A stretch of DNA of 40,880 nt from Pollutimonas bauzanensis_A (GCF_040393045.1 NZ_JBEBUX010000019.1:1-40880), one strand, 5' to 3'. Counted from the first letter of the stretch, positions 30,974 to 39,959 are shown. Notes: generated from the sequence alone by a model not told the origin. Translations and numbers: made by a program.

Positions 30974-31636
30974 ATGGATTTTTTTGAACTGATGGCTTTG
31001 GCCGCTCCCATCTTGTTGAAGGGAACGGGCTACACGCTGGTCTTCGCCTTTGCCGCCATGTTCGGTGGGTTGCTGGTCGGGTTTGTGCTGGCAGTAGCGC
31101 GTATTGTGCCCAGCCGATGGTGCCAAGTGCCGGCCACGGTGTATGTCAGCATGATGCGCGGTACCCCTTTGCTGGTGCAGGTCTTCATTATTTATTATGG
31201 CCTGCCCAGCATCGGCATTTCGTTTGATCCGTTGACTGCGGGGGTGCTGGCGCTCAGCCTTAATGCGGGCGCTTATATCTCGGAAAGCCTGCGGGGCGCT
31301 ATTTTGGGCATTTCGCGGGGCCAGTGGTCGGCTGGTTACAGCCTTGGGCTTAGCTATTGGCAGAACCTGTATTACGTTGTCGTGCCCCAGGCGCTGCGCC
31401 TGGCGGTGCCCTCAATGAGCAACACTTTGATCAGCCTGATCAAAGATACCTCGCTGGTGTCCGTCATTACCGTCACCGAGCTATTGCTGGCGACAAAGGA
31501 CGTTATCGCCACGACCTTTCAGCCCTTGCCTTTGTATCTGGCGGCGGCCGGCATCTACTGGATGCTCAGCCTGTGCCTGGAGCACGTGCAGCGTCGCCTC
31601 GAGAGGCATTATGGCCGCACAGCGGCAGCGTCTTGA
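30974..31636 (+). CDS. amino-acid ABC transporter permease, cystine type (YecS/TcyL-like)
   Basis: 220 residues with about five membrane segments, first GTGYTLVFAFAAMFGGLLVG. The HisM/GlnP signature is present: YVSMMRGTPLLVQVFIIYYG, NAGAYISESLRGAILGISRG and ALRLAVPSMSNTLISLIKDT (the EAA loop that binds the ATPase). It starts 3 bp after the binding-protein gene. The usual third gene, an ATPase such as TcyN/YecC, is absent; the next gene is a convergent MOSC protein 6 bp away. The system must borrow an ATPase encoded elsewhere. Confidence 0.9.
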   Translation: MDFFELMALAAPILLKGTGYTLVFAFAAMFGGLLVGFVLAVARIVPSRWCQVPATVYVSMMRGTPLLVQVFIIYYGLPSIGISFDPLTAGVLALSLNAGAYISESLRGAILGISRGQWSAGYSLGLSYWQNLYYVVVPQALRLAVPSMSNTLISLIKDTSLVSVITVTELLLATKDVIATTFQPLPLYLAAAGIYWMLSLCLEHVQRRLERHYGRTAAAS

Positions 31637-31642
31637 TGCTGT

Positions 31643-32515
31643 TTATAAATCGAACTCGGGTTCTGCCTCGTTGCCGATGTGAAGCTGCGCATCAGTACCT
31701 GCGCCAGCCACCACCGCGTTAACCCCAAACAATACGCCTTCGGGAAATTGACGGTGGGCGGCCAAGGTAAGGCCGGGTTCATGGGCCGAAATGGCAGTAG
31801 CCTGGTCGATATTGGGTATGGGGCAGCGGGCGCAACGTTTGACGAAAGCGAATGTCATGGCGCCCAGGCGCATGCCGGCCAGGTAGTCTTCTTCGTAGGC
31901 GTCCAGGCCTTGCAACACAATATTGGGCCGGAAACGATTCATGGGTACAGCGGGCTGTCCTTTGGCCTGCAGTTGGCGGTTTAACTCGTCCAGGGAACCC
32001 TGGTTGGCGACCAGGAAAGGAAAGCCGTCGGCAAAGCCGAACTGATGCTGGGCCGGGAAGGCCGGCGCGGTATCGTGATGCTTGCGGCGCCAGGCGTTGA
32101 CATGATCCGGACTGGCGTTGCGTTGCGCTTTGGGGTGTACGCGCAACAGTCGGCAGGGGGTGTCCAGGAATTCGCTAAGCCATTGCGACGCGTTGTCGCC
32201 CTCGTCGGCGCCCAAGGTGTCGTTGCTCCAGATGCGTACCGACACTGGCGGCGGCACAGGTGCTTCAGGCGTCGGGGTGACCGCGAGCGCAGGCATGCCG
32301 GGCGCTTGCAAATGCAATGTGCCGTCGCTGAGGCCGGGCTGAATGAGCGCCATCCGGGGGTAGCGGCGCTGGGTCATGAAAATGCCTTGCCGGTCCACAA
32401 TGACCCATTCTCGGTCGAATGCCAGTCCGGCTTCGCTGATGGCGATGTTGGTATGGGTAAGTCCGGCGCAGGATTTAACGGGGTAACTGTGCAGGCTCAG
32501 GATGGTAATGGTCAT
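31643..32515 (-). CDS. MOSC-domain protein (YcbX-like), probable molybdenum-cofactor-dependent reductase
   Basis: 290 residues. The N-terminal beta-barrel (MOSC_N) has LHSYPVKSCAGLTHTNIAIS and FDREWVIVDRQGIFMTQRRY. The MOSC domain follows, with PFLVANQGSLDELNRQL, VPMNRFRPNIVLQGLDAYEE and VKRCARCPIPNID, in which the Cys expected to bind the Mo centre lies. YcbX/mARC-type proteins reduce N-hydroxylated compounds. The C-terminal ferredoxin domain of E. coli YcbX is missing, so an outside electron donor is needed. It is convergent with the permease gene and divergent from eamA with an 89-bp gap. Confidence 0.88.
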   Translation of the reverse strand: MTITILSLHSYPVKSCAGLTHTNIAISEAGLAFDREWVIVDRQGIFMTQRRYPRMALIQPGLSDGTLHLQAPGMPALAVTPTPEAPVPPPVSVRIWSNDTLGADEGDNASQWLSEFLDTPCRLLRVHPKAQRNASPDHVNAWRRKHHDTAPAFPAQHQFGFADGFPFLVANQGSLDELNRQLQAKGQPAVPMNRFRPNIVLQGLDAYEEDYLAGMRLGAMTFAFVKRCARCPIPNIDQATAISAHEPGLTLAAHRQFPEGVLFGVNAVVAGAGTDAQLHIGNEAEPEFDL

Positions 32516-32604
32516 GATCGGGTGCCAGAATAGAAGATAGATCAGAATGACAGCGTATCTGGCGCATAATAGCGTGCCCTGAATTTTGTAGCGAAGGAAT
32601 CCTC

Positions 32605-33489
32605 ATGCCCGGGAAAGACTGGCTGGCCGCGTTGGTAGTGATTATTGCGTGGGGCCTGAATTTTGTCGTGATCAAACAGGGGCTGACCGAGATCCCGCCT
32701 CTGCTGCTTGGCGCGTTGCGTTTTACGCTGGTGGCCTTTCCGGCCGTGTTCTTCATAAAGCGCCCGGCCGTGCCATGGCGCATTATTGTTCTTTATGGGG
32801 CCACGATCAGCCTGGGGCAATTCATATTTCTATTTACGGCAATGTATGTAGGCATGCCGGCAGGCCTGGCTTCGCTGGTGCTGCAGTCGCAGGCTTTCTT
32901 TACCGTATTGATGGCGGCGTTGTTCCTGAGCGAAAAAGTGCGCCGCCATAACGTGCTGGGCATGGTGGTGGCGGTGATCGGTCTGTGCTTTATCGAGCAG
33001 GGTGCGGCGCCGGGCAGCGTACCCATACTGGGTTTTGTACTGACCTTGCTGGCGGCACTCAGTTGGGCTGCGGGCAATATAGTCACCAAAGGCACCGGCA
33101 AGATCGATATGCTGAGCCTTGTCGTGTGGGGTGCGTTGATTCCGCCGGTACCGTTTTTCGTCTTGTCATGGATATTCGAGGGCCCTGAAATGATACAGGC
33201 CAGTCTGGCGGGGCTAACCTACGTGGGCGTACTGGCGGTGTTTTACCTGGCAATGGTCGCGACTATTGTGGGCTATGTGCTTTGGGGGCGTTTATTGAGC
33301 CGGCATCCGGCCAGCAAGGTCGCTCCGCTTAGCCTGTTGGTGCCGGTGATTGGGCTGTTGTCATCCGCCTGGTTCCTGGATGAGCGCTTGGCGGCAATAC
33401 AGTGGCTGGGTGGTGTTATCGTCATGCTCGGCTTGGCCATTAATGTGTTTGGCTTGCAGGTATGGTTGCGCCTGCGCAATGCTGGGTAG
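32605..33489 (+). CDS. eamA: EamA-type DMT-family exporter (O-acetylserine/cysteine efflux)
   Basis: 294 residues and about ten membrane segments in two EamA repeats. The opening, DWLAALVVIIAWGLNFVVIK, then PPLLLGALRFTLVAFPAVFF, MPAGLASLVLQSQAFFTVLM, LSWAAGNI, APLSLLVPVIGLLSSA and INVFGLQVW match what I recall of E. coli EamA (YdeD) segment by segment. EamA exports O-acetylserine and cysteine. AAGGAA precedes the ATG. The nearby cystine-type importer suggests a sulphur-amino-acid theme. Substrate assignment rests on similarity. Confidence 0.85.
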   Translation: MPGKDWLAALVVIIAWGLNFVVIKQGLTEIPPLLLGALRFTLVAFPAVFFIKRPAVPWRIIVLYGATISLGQFIFLFTAMYVGMPAGLASLVLQSQAFFTVLMAALFLSEKVRRHNVLGMVVAVIGLCFIEQGAAPGSVPILGFVLTLLAALSWAAGNIVTKGTGKIDMLSLVVWGALIPPVPFFVLSWIFEGPEMIQASLAGLTYVGVLAVFYLAMVATIVGYVLWGRLLSRHPASKVAPLSLLVPVIGLLSSAWFLDERLAAIQWLGGVIVMLGLAINVFGLQVWLRLRNAG

Positions 33490-33560
33490 CGACTGCGTTA
33501 AAATTCGTCTCTTGCAGCGTGTGCTGCGATCACCTCCTCTTTTGAATACAGGATGCCAAC

Positions 33561-34751
33561 ATGAAATTTGATCGGTCGGGTGTAAACGCGTTAATGGAAA
33601 TTACTTCGCGTCCCGAGCTGGTGTTTGTACGCGGGCAAGGCTCGTGGCTGGAAGACCACACTGGCAAGCGATACCTGGATTTCGTTCAGGGCTGGGCCGT
33701 GAATAGTCTGGGACATTGCCCGCCTGACGTCGTCAAGGCCATGAACGAACAATCCACCCGCCTGATCAATCCATCACCGGCTTTCTACAACGAGCCCTCC
33801 ATGGAGCTTGCCAAGCGGCTGACCGGTGCTTCATGTTTCGACCGCATCTTTTTTACCAACAGCGGGGCCGAGGCCAACGAAGGTGCGATCAAGCTGGCAC
33901 GCAAATGGGGGCGCCTGCATCGCAAGGGCGCTTTCAAGATCATTACGTTCGATCATAGTTTCCACGGCCGTACGCTGGCGACTATGTCGGCATCGGGCAA
34001 GCCGGGCTGGGATACGATTTTCGCACCGCAGGTAGATGGCTTCCCCAAGGCCAATTTGAACGACCTCGAGTCGGTGCGCGCGCTTATCGACGACCAGACG
34101 GTGGCGATCATGCTGGAGCCTGTGCAGGGCGAAGCCGGGGTTATTCCCGCCACCCGTGAATTCATGCAAGACTTGCGCAAGCTTGCCGACGAAAAAGGCT
34201 TGCTGCTGATCGTCGACGAAGTGCAAACCGGCATGGGCCGCACCGGCAAGATGTTTGCCTACGAACTGTCGGGTATTACGCCTGACATCATGACGCTGGG
34301 CAAGGGCATTGGCGGCGGCGTTCCATTGGCTGCCCTCTGCGCGCGCGAAGCCGTGTCGTGTTTCGAACACGGGGACCAGGGCGGTACATACAACGGCAAT
34401 CCTTTAATGACCGCAGCTGGCGTTGCTGTGTTCGATGCACTGGCGGCTCCGGGTTTTATGGAGTCGGTCAACGCACGTGCCAAACAGCTGTCCGAAGGCT
34501 TGCTGGCCTTGTCTGCCAAGTGGGGCATGAAGGGTGAGCGCGGTGAAGGCTTGTTGCGTGCCTTGTTGCTCGATCGGGACGACGGCGCTGCCATCGTTGA
34601 AGCGGCGCGCGATTGGGCGCCGGAAGGCATGTTGTTGAATGCGCCACGCCCCAGCCTCTTGCGCTTCATGCCAGCCCTGAATGTGACCGCCGATGAAATC
34701 GACCTGATGCTCAAGCGCCTGGACGAAGTCATCACCAAGGTGCGCGGGTAA
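33561..34751 (+). CDS. argD: acetylornithine aminotransferase (class III PLP aminotransferase)
   Basis: 396 residues, typical for ArgD. It transfers an amino group between N-acetylornithine and 2-oxoglutarate in arginine synthesis, and often acts on succinyldiaminopimelate too. Signatures are FVQGWAVNSLGHCPPDVVKA, FFTNSGAEANEGAIKLARKW, FHGRTLATMSASGKPGW, LLIVDEVQTGMGRTGKMFAY and MTLGKGIGGGVPLAAL with the PLP-binding lysine. AGGA lies upstream of the ATG. Other class III aminotransferases (ornithine, GABA) are possible, but length and motifs favour ArgD. It converges on the RraA-like gene with 2 bp between stops. Confidence 0.85.
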   Translation: MKFDRSGVNALMEITSRPELVFVRGQGSWLEDHTGKRYLDFVQGWAVNSLGHCPPDVVKAMNEQSTRLINPSPAFYNEPSMELAKRLTGASCFDRIFFTNSGAEANEGAIKLARKWGRLHRKGAFKIITFDHSFHGRTLATMSASGKPGWDTIFAPQVDGFPKANLNDLESVRALIDDQTVAIMLEPVQGEAGVIPATREFMQDLRKLADEKGLLLIVDEVQTGMGRTGKMFAYELSGITPDIMTLGKGIGGGVPLAALCAREAVSCFEHGDQGGTYNGNPLMTAAGVAVFDALAAPGFMESVNARAKQLSEGLLALSAKWGMKGERGEGLLRALLLDRDDGAAIVEAARDWAPEGMLLNAPRPSLLRFMPALNVTADEIDLMLKRLDEVITKVRG

Positions 34752-34753
34752 GC

Positions 34754-35476
34754 TTAGCGCTGGTTGGCCTTTCGCCATTCGGCGAATTCATCCAGCGTGT
34801 TAGGGTCGGTGGCCGGGTACAGGCCCAGCACCGACCTGCCTTCCTTGACTTTCTCGGTCACGAAATCCTCAAAAGCGGTCATCTCGAAGGCTTCCTGGGC
34901 GATTTCCTCAACCAGATGCGCGGGAATCACCACCACGCCTTCTTCATCCCCAAAAATGATGTCGCCGGGAAACACCGGTGCGTCGCCGCAGCCTATTGGT
35001 ACATTGATGTCGATGGCCTGGTGATGAGTAAGATTGGTGGGCGGCGCCGGGTTGTGATGGTAGGCCGGTATGGACAAGCCTGCAATTTCGGCCGAGTCGC
35101 GGAACCCACCGTCGGTGACTATGCCGGCGACGCCCCGTTGTTGCAGGCGCGTTACCAGAATCCCGCCCGCCGATGCGGCCCTGCCGTCTTTGCGACTGTC
35201 GATAACGAAGACCGAGCCGGGCGGGCATTCTTCTATGGCTTTGCGTTGGGGGTGCTCCCTATCGCGAAAGACGCTGAGTTGATTCAGGTCTTCGCGGGCC
35301 GGCATGTAGCGCAGGGTAAACGCCGGGCCGATCATGCGCGTTTTTTTTCCCGGGCCGACAGGGTAGACGCCCTGAATCAACTGGTTTCTTAAGCCACGCT
35401 TGAAAAGCGCAGTGGTAATCGTTGCAACACTGACCTGTTCAAGTTGCTGGCGCAGGGCGTCGGTAAGTGCGGACAT
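34754..35476 (-). CDS. RraA-like family protein, probable metal-dependent hydroxy-oxo-acid aldolase/decarboxylase
   Basis: 240 residues. The RraA/HMG-aldolase fold is indicated by VSVATITTALFKRGLRNQLI near the start, PPGSVFVIDSRKDGRAASAG and the VTDGGFRDSAEIAGL segment, which carries the Arg-Asp pair used by class II aldolases of this group. VPIGCGDAPVFPGDIIFGDE and GVVVIPAHLVEEIAQEAFE complete it. Such enzymes cleave 4-hydroxy-4-methyl-2-oxoglutarate or similar 4-hydroxy-2-oxo acids, or decarboxylate oxaloacetate; true RraA inhibits RNase E and is shorter. It lies 8 bp after an IlvD/Edd dehydratase, so it probably cleaves that enzyme's 2-oxo product. GGAGAA precedes the ATG. Confidence 0.85.
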   Translation of the reverse strand: MSALTDALRQQLEQVSVATITTALFKRGLRNQLIQGVYPVGPGKKTRMIGPAFTLRYMPAREDLNQLSVFRDREHPQRKAIEECPPGSVFVIDSRKDGRAASAGGILVTRLQQRGVAGIVTDGGFRDSAEIAGLSIPAYHHNPAPPTNLTHHQAIDINVPIGCGDAPVFPGDIIFGDEEGVVVIPAHLVEEIAQEAFEMTAFEDFVTEKVKEGRSVLGLYPATDPNTLDEFAEWRKANQR

Positions 35477-35484
35477 GCGTTCTC

Positions 35485-37212
35485 CTAGAATATATCGGGT
35501 TCGCCAGCAGTCTTGCCGAAGCTGGTTTGCAAGAAATCAAAGTCGCAGCCGATGTCGGCTTGCTGAATATGGCGTGTAAACATCCAGCCGTAGCCGCGCT
35601 CGTACCGCGGCTCGGGGGGCTGGTAGGCGGCGCGGCGAACGGCCAGTTCATCGTCGGACACATCCAGGTGTATGGTGCGTGCGGCCACGTCTACCGAGAT
35701 ACTGTCGCCGGTCTTGACCAAGCCTAAAGGACCGCCGATATAGGCCTCTGGCGCGACGTGCAGGATGCAGGCGCCATAGCTGGTGCCGCTCATGCGGGCA
35801 TCGGAGATGCGCAGCATATCGCGCACGCCTTGTTCTATCAGCTTTTGCGGAATGGGGATCATGCCCCATTCCGGCATGCCGGGGCCGCCTTGCGGGCCGA
35901 CATTGCGCAGGATCAGGATATGGTCGGGGGTGACATCGAGATCGGCGCGGTTGATGTGCGCTTTCATGTCGGGATAATTGTCGAAGACCAAGGCTTTGCC
36001 GGTGTGTTTCAACAAGCGTTTTTCACAGGCGGCCGGCTTGATGACGCAGCCGTTCGGGGCCAGATTTCCTTTCAGCACGGCCAACGACCCTTCGGCATAG
36101 ATGGGGTTGCTCACGCTGCGGATGACGTCCTTGTTATACACCTGGGCGTCGGCAAGGTTTTCCCGCAGCGTTTTACCGGTGATGGTCAGCACATTCAGGT
36201 CGAGGTATTCTTTTAGCTCCGACATCAGCGCGCGCAGGCCGCCGGCATAGTAAAAATCTTCCATTAGGTACTTGTCGCCGCTGGGCCGGACATTGGCAAT
36301 GACGGGAATCTTGCGGCTGGCGCGCTCGAAGTCATCAAGACTGATGTCGCAGCCAGCGCGCCTGGCTTGGGCGACTACATGAATGATGGCGTTGGTGGAG
36401 CAGCCCATGGCCATTGCCACCACGATGGCATTGCGGAAAGCGGCTGTCGTTTGCACCTTGGCAGGGGTCAGGTCTTCCCAGACCATGTCGACGATGCGGC
36501 GCCCAGTTTCTGCAGACATGCGGATGTGGTTGGCGTCGGCCGCTGGAATCGAGGACGCCCCGGGCAGCGTCATGCCCAACGCCTCGGCAATGGCCGTCAT
36601 GGTGCTGGCCGTTCCCATCGTCATGCAGTGTCCGTGGGAACGGGCAATGCCGCCTTCTATGCCTAGCCATTGCACAGGGGTGATGTTGCCTGCGCGGCGT
36701 TCATCCCAGTACTTCCAGGCATCCGAACCCGAACCTAATGTTTTGCCTTCCCAGTTGCCGCGCAACATGGGTCCGGCGGGCAAGTATATGGCCGGCACGC
36801 CGGCACTCGTGGCCCCCATCAATAGGGCAGGCGTCGTTTTGTCGCAGCCGCCCATCAATACCGCGCCGTCGACGGGATGGCAGCGGATCAGCTCTTCGGT
36901 ATCCATGGCCAGCATGTTTCGATAAAGCATGGTCGACGGTTTGACGTATTGTTCTGCCAGCGATAGTGCTGGCAATTCCAAGGGAAAGCCCCCGGCCTGC
37001 AGTACGCCGCGCTTGACGTCTTCGACCCGTTGCTTGAAATGGGCATGGCATGGGTTGATGTCGGACCAGGTGTTGATGATGGCTATTACCGGCTTTCCGG
37101 CCCAGTCTTGCGGCCCATAACCCATTTGCATGATGCGTGAACGGTGCCCGAAACCACGCAGGTCGTCGGGCGCGAACCATCGCGCGCTACGTAGTGAGTC
37201 TGGATTTTTCAT
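35485..37212 (-). CDS. IlvD/Edd-family Fe-S dehydratase, sugar-acid (arabinonate dehydratase-like) type
   Basis: 575 residues. Family signatures are IINTWSDINPCHAHFKQRVE, MLAMDTEELIRCHPVDGAVL with GGCDKTTPALLMGA (cluster cysteine and metal Lys region), SHGHCMTMGTASTMTAIAEA, GCSTNAIIHV, PEWGMIPIPQKLI and the C-terminal SDARMSGTSYGACILHVAPE. The form lacks the branched-chain DHAD sequence style and is closest to sugar-acid dehydratases. These convert aldonates to 2-oxo-3-deoxy acids. It lies 20 bp after an ABC transporter gene and 8 bp before the RraA-like aldolase. AAGGAA precedes the ATG. The exact substrate is unknown. Confidence 0.9.
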   Translation of the reverse strand: MKNPDSLRSARWFAPDDLRGFGHRSRIMQMGYGPQDWAGKPVIAIINTWSDINPCHAHFKQRVEDVKRGVLQAGGFPLELPALSLAEQYVKPSTMLYRNMLAMDTEELIRCHPVDGAVLMGGCDKTTPALLMGATSAGVPAIYLPAGPMLRGNWEGKTLGSGSDAWKYWDERRAGNITPVQWLGIEGGIARSHGHCMTMGTASTMTAIAEALGMTLPGASSIPAADANHIRMSAETGRRIVDMVWEDLTPAKVQTTAAFRNAIVVAMAMGCSTNAIIHVVAQARRAGCDISLDDFERASRKIPVIANVRPSGDKYLMEDFYYAGGLRALMSELKEYLDLNVLTITGKTLRENLADAQVYNKDVIRSVSNPIYAEGSLAVLKGNLAPNGCVIKPAACEKRLLKHTGKALVFDNYPDMKAHINRADLDVTPDHILILRNVGPQGGPGMPEWGMIPIPQKLIEQGVRDMLRISDARMSGTSYGACILHVAPEAYIGGPLGLVKTGDSISVDVAARTIHLDVSDDELAVRRAAYQPPEPRYERGYGWMFTRHIQQADIGCDFDFLQTSFGKTAGEPDIF

Positions 37213-37232
37213 GTGTTCCTTCTGTTCTTAAG

Positions 37233-38102
37233 CTAGCCTTGCATGCCCCAGCGGCGCACCGTTTTCTTTTCGATAAGGCGAAAAACGAAGTTTTCGACGA
37301 TGAGTCCGATGATGATGACGGTGAGCAGGCCGGCAAACACGGCAGGGATGTCCAGCAGGTTGCGGTTCTCGAATATGAACCAGCCCAGGCCGCCCTGGCC
37401 CGAGGCGACGCCGAAAACCAGTTCGGCCGCGATCAGCGTGCGCCAGGCGAAAGCCCAGCCGATCTTCAGGCCGGTAAGAATGGACGGAAAGGCAGCGGGG
37501 ATCAGGATTTTGGCCACATACCGCAGTCCGGTGAGTTCATAATTTCGGCCCACCATGCGCAAGGTATGCGAGACCGCCAGAAAACCTGATTGCGTATTCA
37601 ACGCCACCACCCACACCACGGAATGCAGCAATACAAACACGATACTGGTGGTGCCCAGCCCGAACCAGATAAGCGCCAGCGGAAGCAGGGCGATGGCAGG
37701 CAACGGGTTGAACATGGCCGTCATGACTTCAAGAAAGTCGGTGCCTATTTGTGTACTAATAGCCAGGATGGTAATGATGGCGGCCAAGGTAATACCCAGC
37801 CCGTACCCAATAAGCAGCACCTTGATCGAGGTCCAGGCTCTGTCGACCAGCACGCCATCGCCGATGCGGTCGATGAAGGCGGCAATCGTGTCCGACAGGG
37901 TGGGGAACAACAAGGGGTTGTCGAGGAGCCGGCCGTATATTTCCCAGGCCACGGCCAGCAGCAAGATGATGACGGTCTTGCGCACAAACGCGTCGCCCCA
38001 CACCTTCTGTATCAATGGCAGTTCCCGGATAACGACAACCGGTTTGGATCCATTGTCTTCGGCGGCTGCGTCCTTCTTCATGGTGATGGTTGCGCGCGTC
38101 AT
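37233..38102 (-). CDS. NitT/TauT-type ABC transporter permease
   Basis: 289 residues. The N-terminal 25 residues are hydrophilic, then about six membrane segments follow (first KTVIILLLAVAWEIYGRLLD). The EAA loop is in VGRNYELTGLRYVAKILIPA and FPSILTGLKIGWAFAWRTLI, as in SsuC/TauC. Its start overlaps the ATPase stop by 4 bp (ATGA); an ATG eight residues later is a possible alternative. It imports the compound captured by the binding protein at 38888. Linkage to catabolic genes makes a nitrate or sulfonate role less likely. Confidence 0.9.
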   Translation of the reverse strand: MTRATITMKKDAAAEDNGSKPVVVIRELPLIQKVWGDAFVRKTVIILLLAVAWEIYGRLLDNPLLFPTLSDTIAAFIDRIGDGVLVDRAWTSIKVLLIGYGLGITLAAIITILAISTQIGTDFLEVMTAMFNPLPAIALLPLALIWFGLGTTSIVFVLLHSVVWVVALNTQSGFLAVSHTLRMVGRNYELTGLRYVAKILIPAAFPSILTGLKIGWAFAWRTLIAAELVFGVASGQGGLGWFIFENRNLLDIPAVFAGLLTVIIIGLIVENFVFRLIEKKTVRRWGMQG

Positions 38103-38866
38103 TCGGGATGGACTCCTTCCTGGTCAAACAGCAAGTCATGGATTTCTTGCTCCAGTTCCGCTGCGGCCGCGGCATCGTTGGCAACAGCCTCGACGTCGCT
38201 GACTTCGGCCTTGACTTCGCCCGGGTGCGGCGACAGCAGCAAAATGCGGTTGCCAATGCGTATGGCTTCGGCAATGGAGTGCGTGACGAACATGACGGTG
38301 AACCGGGTGTCGTCCCATAGCTGCAGGAGCTCATCCTGCATTTGACGACGGGTAAGCGCATCAAGGGCGGCAAAAGGCTCGTCCATGAGCAGAATGTCGG
38401 GTTCCATCGACATGCCTCGTGCAATAGCCACGCGTTGTTTCATGCCGCCTGACAAGGTGTGGGTATAGCTATCGGCGAACTGGCCCAGATGCACTTTTTC
38501 CACGTAAGCCCTGGCGCGCGCTTCTGCCTCTTTCTTGGGCATTTTGCGCGCAACCAGGAGTGGAAACATGACGTTTTCGAGCACGGTCTTCCAGGGAAGC
38601 AACTGATCGAATTCCTGGAACACCATCATCCGATCCGCACCAGGCTTTTTTACTGTCTTGCCTTTGATGCGGATCTCGCCTTCTTCTGGAGTCAAATAGC
38701 CGCCGACAGCTTTTAGCAAGGTCGACTTGCCGCAACCCGATGGCCCAAGCAAGACGAACCGGTCACCGCTGTTGACGTTGAAGCTGACCTGGTTCGTAGC
38801 GGTAATGATGCTTTCCGGGGTTTTGTACCTTAGGGTGACGGCGTCGACTTCCAGCAAGTATGACAT
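38099..38866 (-). CDS. NitT/TauT-type ABC transporter ATP-binding protein
   Basis: 255 residues. Walker A is LGPSGCGKSTLLKAVGG, the Q-loop is MVFQEFDQLLPW, the signature is LSGGMKQRVAIARGM, Walker B is ILLMDEPFAALDALTRR and the H-loop is MFVTHSIAEAIRIG. The N-terminus (VDAVTLRYKTPESIITATNQ) is of the SsuB/TauB type. GGAGAA lies just before the ATG. It is the second gene of the operon and is coupled to the permease by a 4-bp overlap. It powers uptake of the operon's unidentified substrate. Confidence 0.93.
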   Translation of the reverse strand: MSYLLEVDAVTLRYKTPESIITATNQVSFNVNSGDRFVLLGPSGCGKSTLLKAVGGYLTPEEGEIRIKGKTVKKPGADRMMVFQEFDQLLPWKTVLENVMFPLLVARKMPKKEAEARARAYVEKVHLGQFADSYTHTLSGGMKQRVAIARGMSMEPDILLMDEPFAALDALTRRQMQDELLQLWDDTRFTVMFVTHSIAEAIRIGNRILLLSPHPGEVKAEVSDVEAVANDAAAAAELEQEIHDLLFDQEGVHPE

Positions 38867-38887
38867 TCGTTTCTCCAGAAGCTTGCG

Positions 38888-39901
38888 TTAACTGCCGTTA
38901 AGTTCCGCCGATTCCGGCAGAAAGTAATCAGTCCATTTGGTGGGCTTGGTCTTGAGAATGCCTACCTTGCTCATGTGCTCGGCAAACTTCATGGAGCCGG
39001 CAGGTGCCATTTGGAAGTCCATCATTCCGGGCTGCTTGAGCATGTCCAGCAGTTCGGCAGGGCTGGTCTGGTCACCGCTGACTTCGCGATAGATATCGAC
39101 TGCTTTTTCCGGATTGGCTTTGATGAAGTCGATGGCTTCTTTAGATGCGTCAAGAACCGCCTTGATGATTTTGGGGTTGGCTTCGGCGAACTTGGTGGTG
39201 GTAAACAGCGTGGATTGGGACAGGCCCCCATCGATAATGTCGTTCGACATCATGAGAATATGCGCGTTGGGAACGGTTTTGAGCTCTTTGTAAGAGAAGG
39301 GTGGTGCGGCGAAGTGAGTAGAGATTTCGCCTTTGGGGTTGGCCAGCATGGCCGCAGCATCGGGGTGGCCCAGTTGCACGGTGTTGGCATCCAGCTTGGA
39401 CCAGTTATCTTTACCGAATTCTTTTTCGGCTGCCATTTGCAGCAGAATGGCCTGGGTGGATACACGTACTGTCGGGACGGCGATCTTGTCGGTTGGGCCG
39501 AAGTCTTTCAAGGTCTTGATTTTTGGATCGCGGCTGATCAGCGTAAGAGGCAGCGCTGAGTGGGTTGTGATGCCCTTGACCTTGCCTTTGGTGCGATCCC
39601 ATAACAACAGCAAGTTGCCCAAGCCGCTATTGACGATCTCGACATTGTCGGACAGCAAGGCGTCGGTGGCTGCACCGCCGCTGCTGAATGAGCGCCAGTT
39701 CACCTTTAGATTGTTGATGCCTTCCTTTGCTGCGCTTTTTTCGATGAGTTCTTGTTTTTGCATTACCAGCGCAGGCAGATACAGGATGCTGGGCTGCTTG
39801 GTAATGGTGATTTCGGTCTTTTCCTGGGCATAGGAACTGGCGCCTATGCCAGTAAACGCAATCAGCATAAAGGCTGCTGCGTATTTGCTTGTCAGTCTCA
39901 T
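38888..39901 (-). CDS. NitT/TauT-type ABC transporter periplasmic binding protein
   Basis: 337 residues. The signal peptide (KYAAAFMLIAFTGIGASSYA) ends near AQEKTE. The mature protein has SsuA/NMT1-like features: ITKQPSILYLPALVMQKQEL, SFSSGGAATDALLSDNVEIV, and DPKIKTLKDFGPTDKIAVPT with HPDAAAMLANPKGEISTHFA. GGAGAGAG precedes the ATG. It is the first gene of the minus-strand operon, facing the GntR regulator across a 128-bp gap with a central palindrome. The ligand is probably the hydroxy-acid processed by the dehydratase and aldolase. Confidence 0.92.
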   Translation of the reverse strand: MRLTSKYAAAFMLIAFTGIGASSYAQEKTEITITKQPSILYLPALVMQKQELIEKSAAKEGINNLKVNWRSFSSGGAATDALLSDNVEIVNSGLGNLLLLWDRTKGKVKGITTHSALPLTLISRDPKIKTLKDFGPTDKIAVPTVRVSTQAILLQMAAEKEFGKDNWSKLDANTVQLGHPDAAAMLANPKGEISTHFAAPPFSYKELKTVPNAHILMMSNDIIDGGLSQSTLFTTTKFAEANPKIIKAVLDASKEAIDFIKANPEKAVDIYREVSGDQTSPAELLDMLKQPGMMDFQMAPAGSMKFAEHMSKVGILKTKPTKWTDYFLPESAELNGS

Positions 39902-39959
39902 GTCTCTCTCCGTTGTGTACGGTTATGGTGTAAAGGTGCTGCAAGTCAACGTGAAATAT

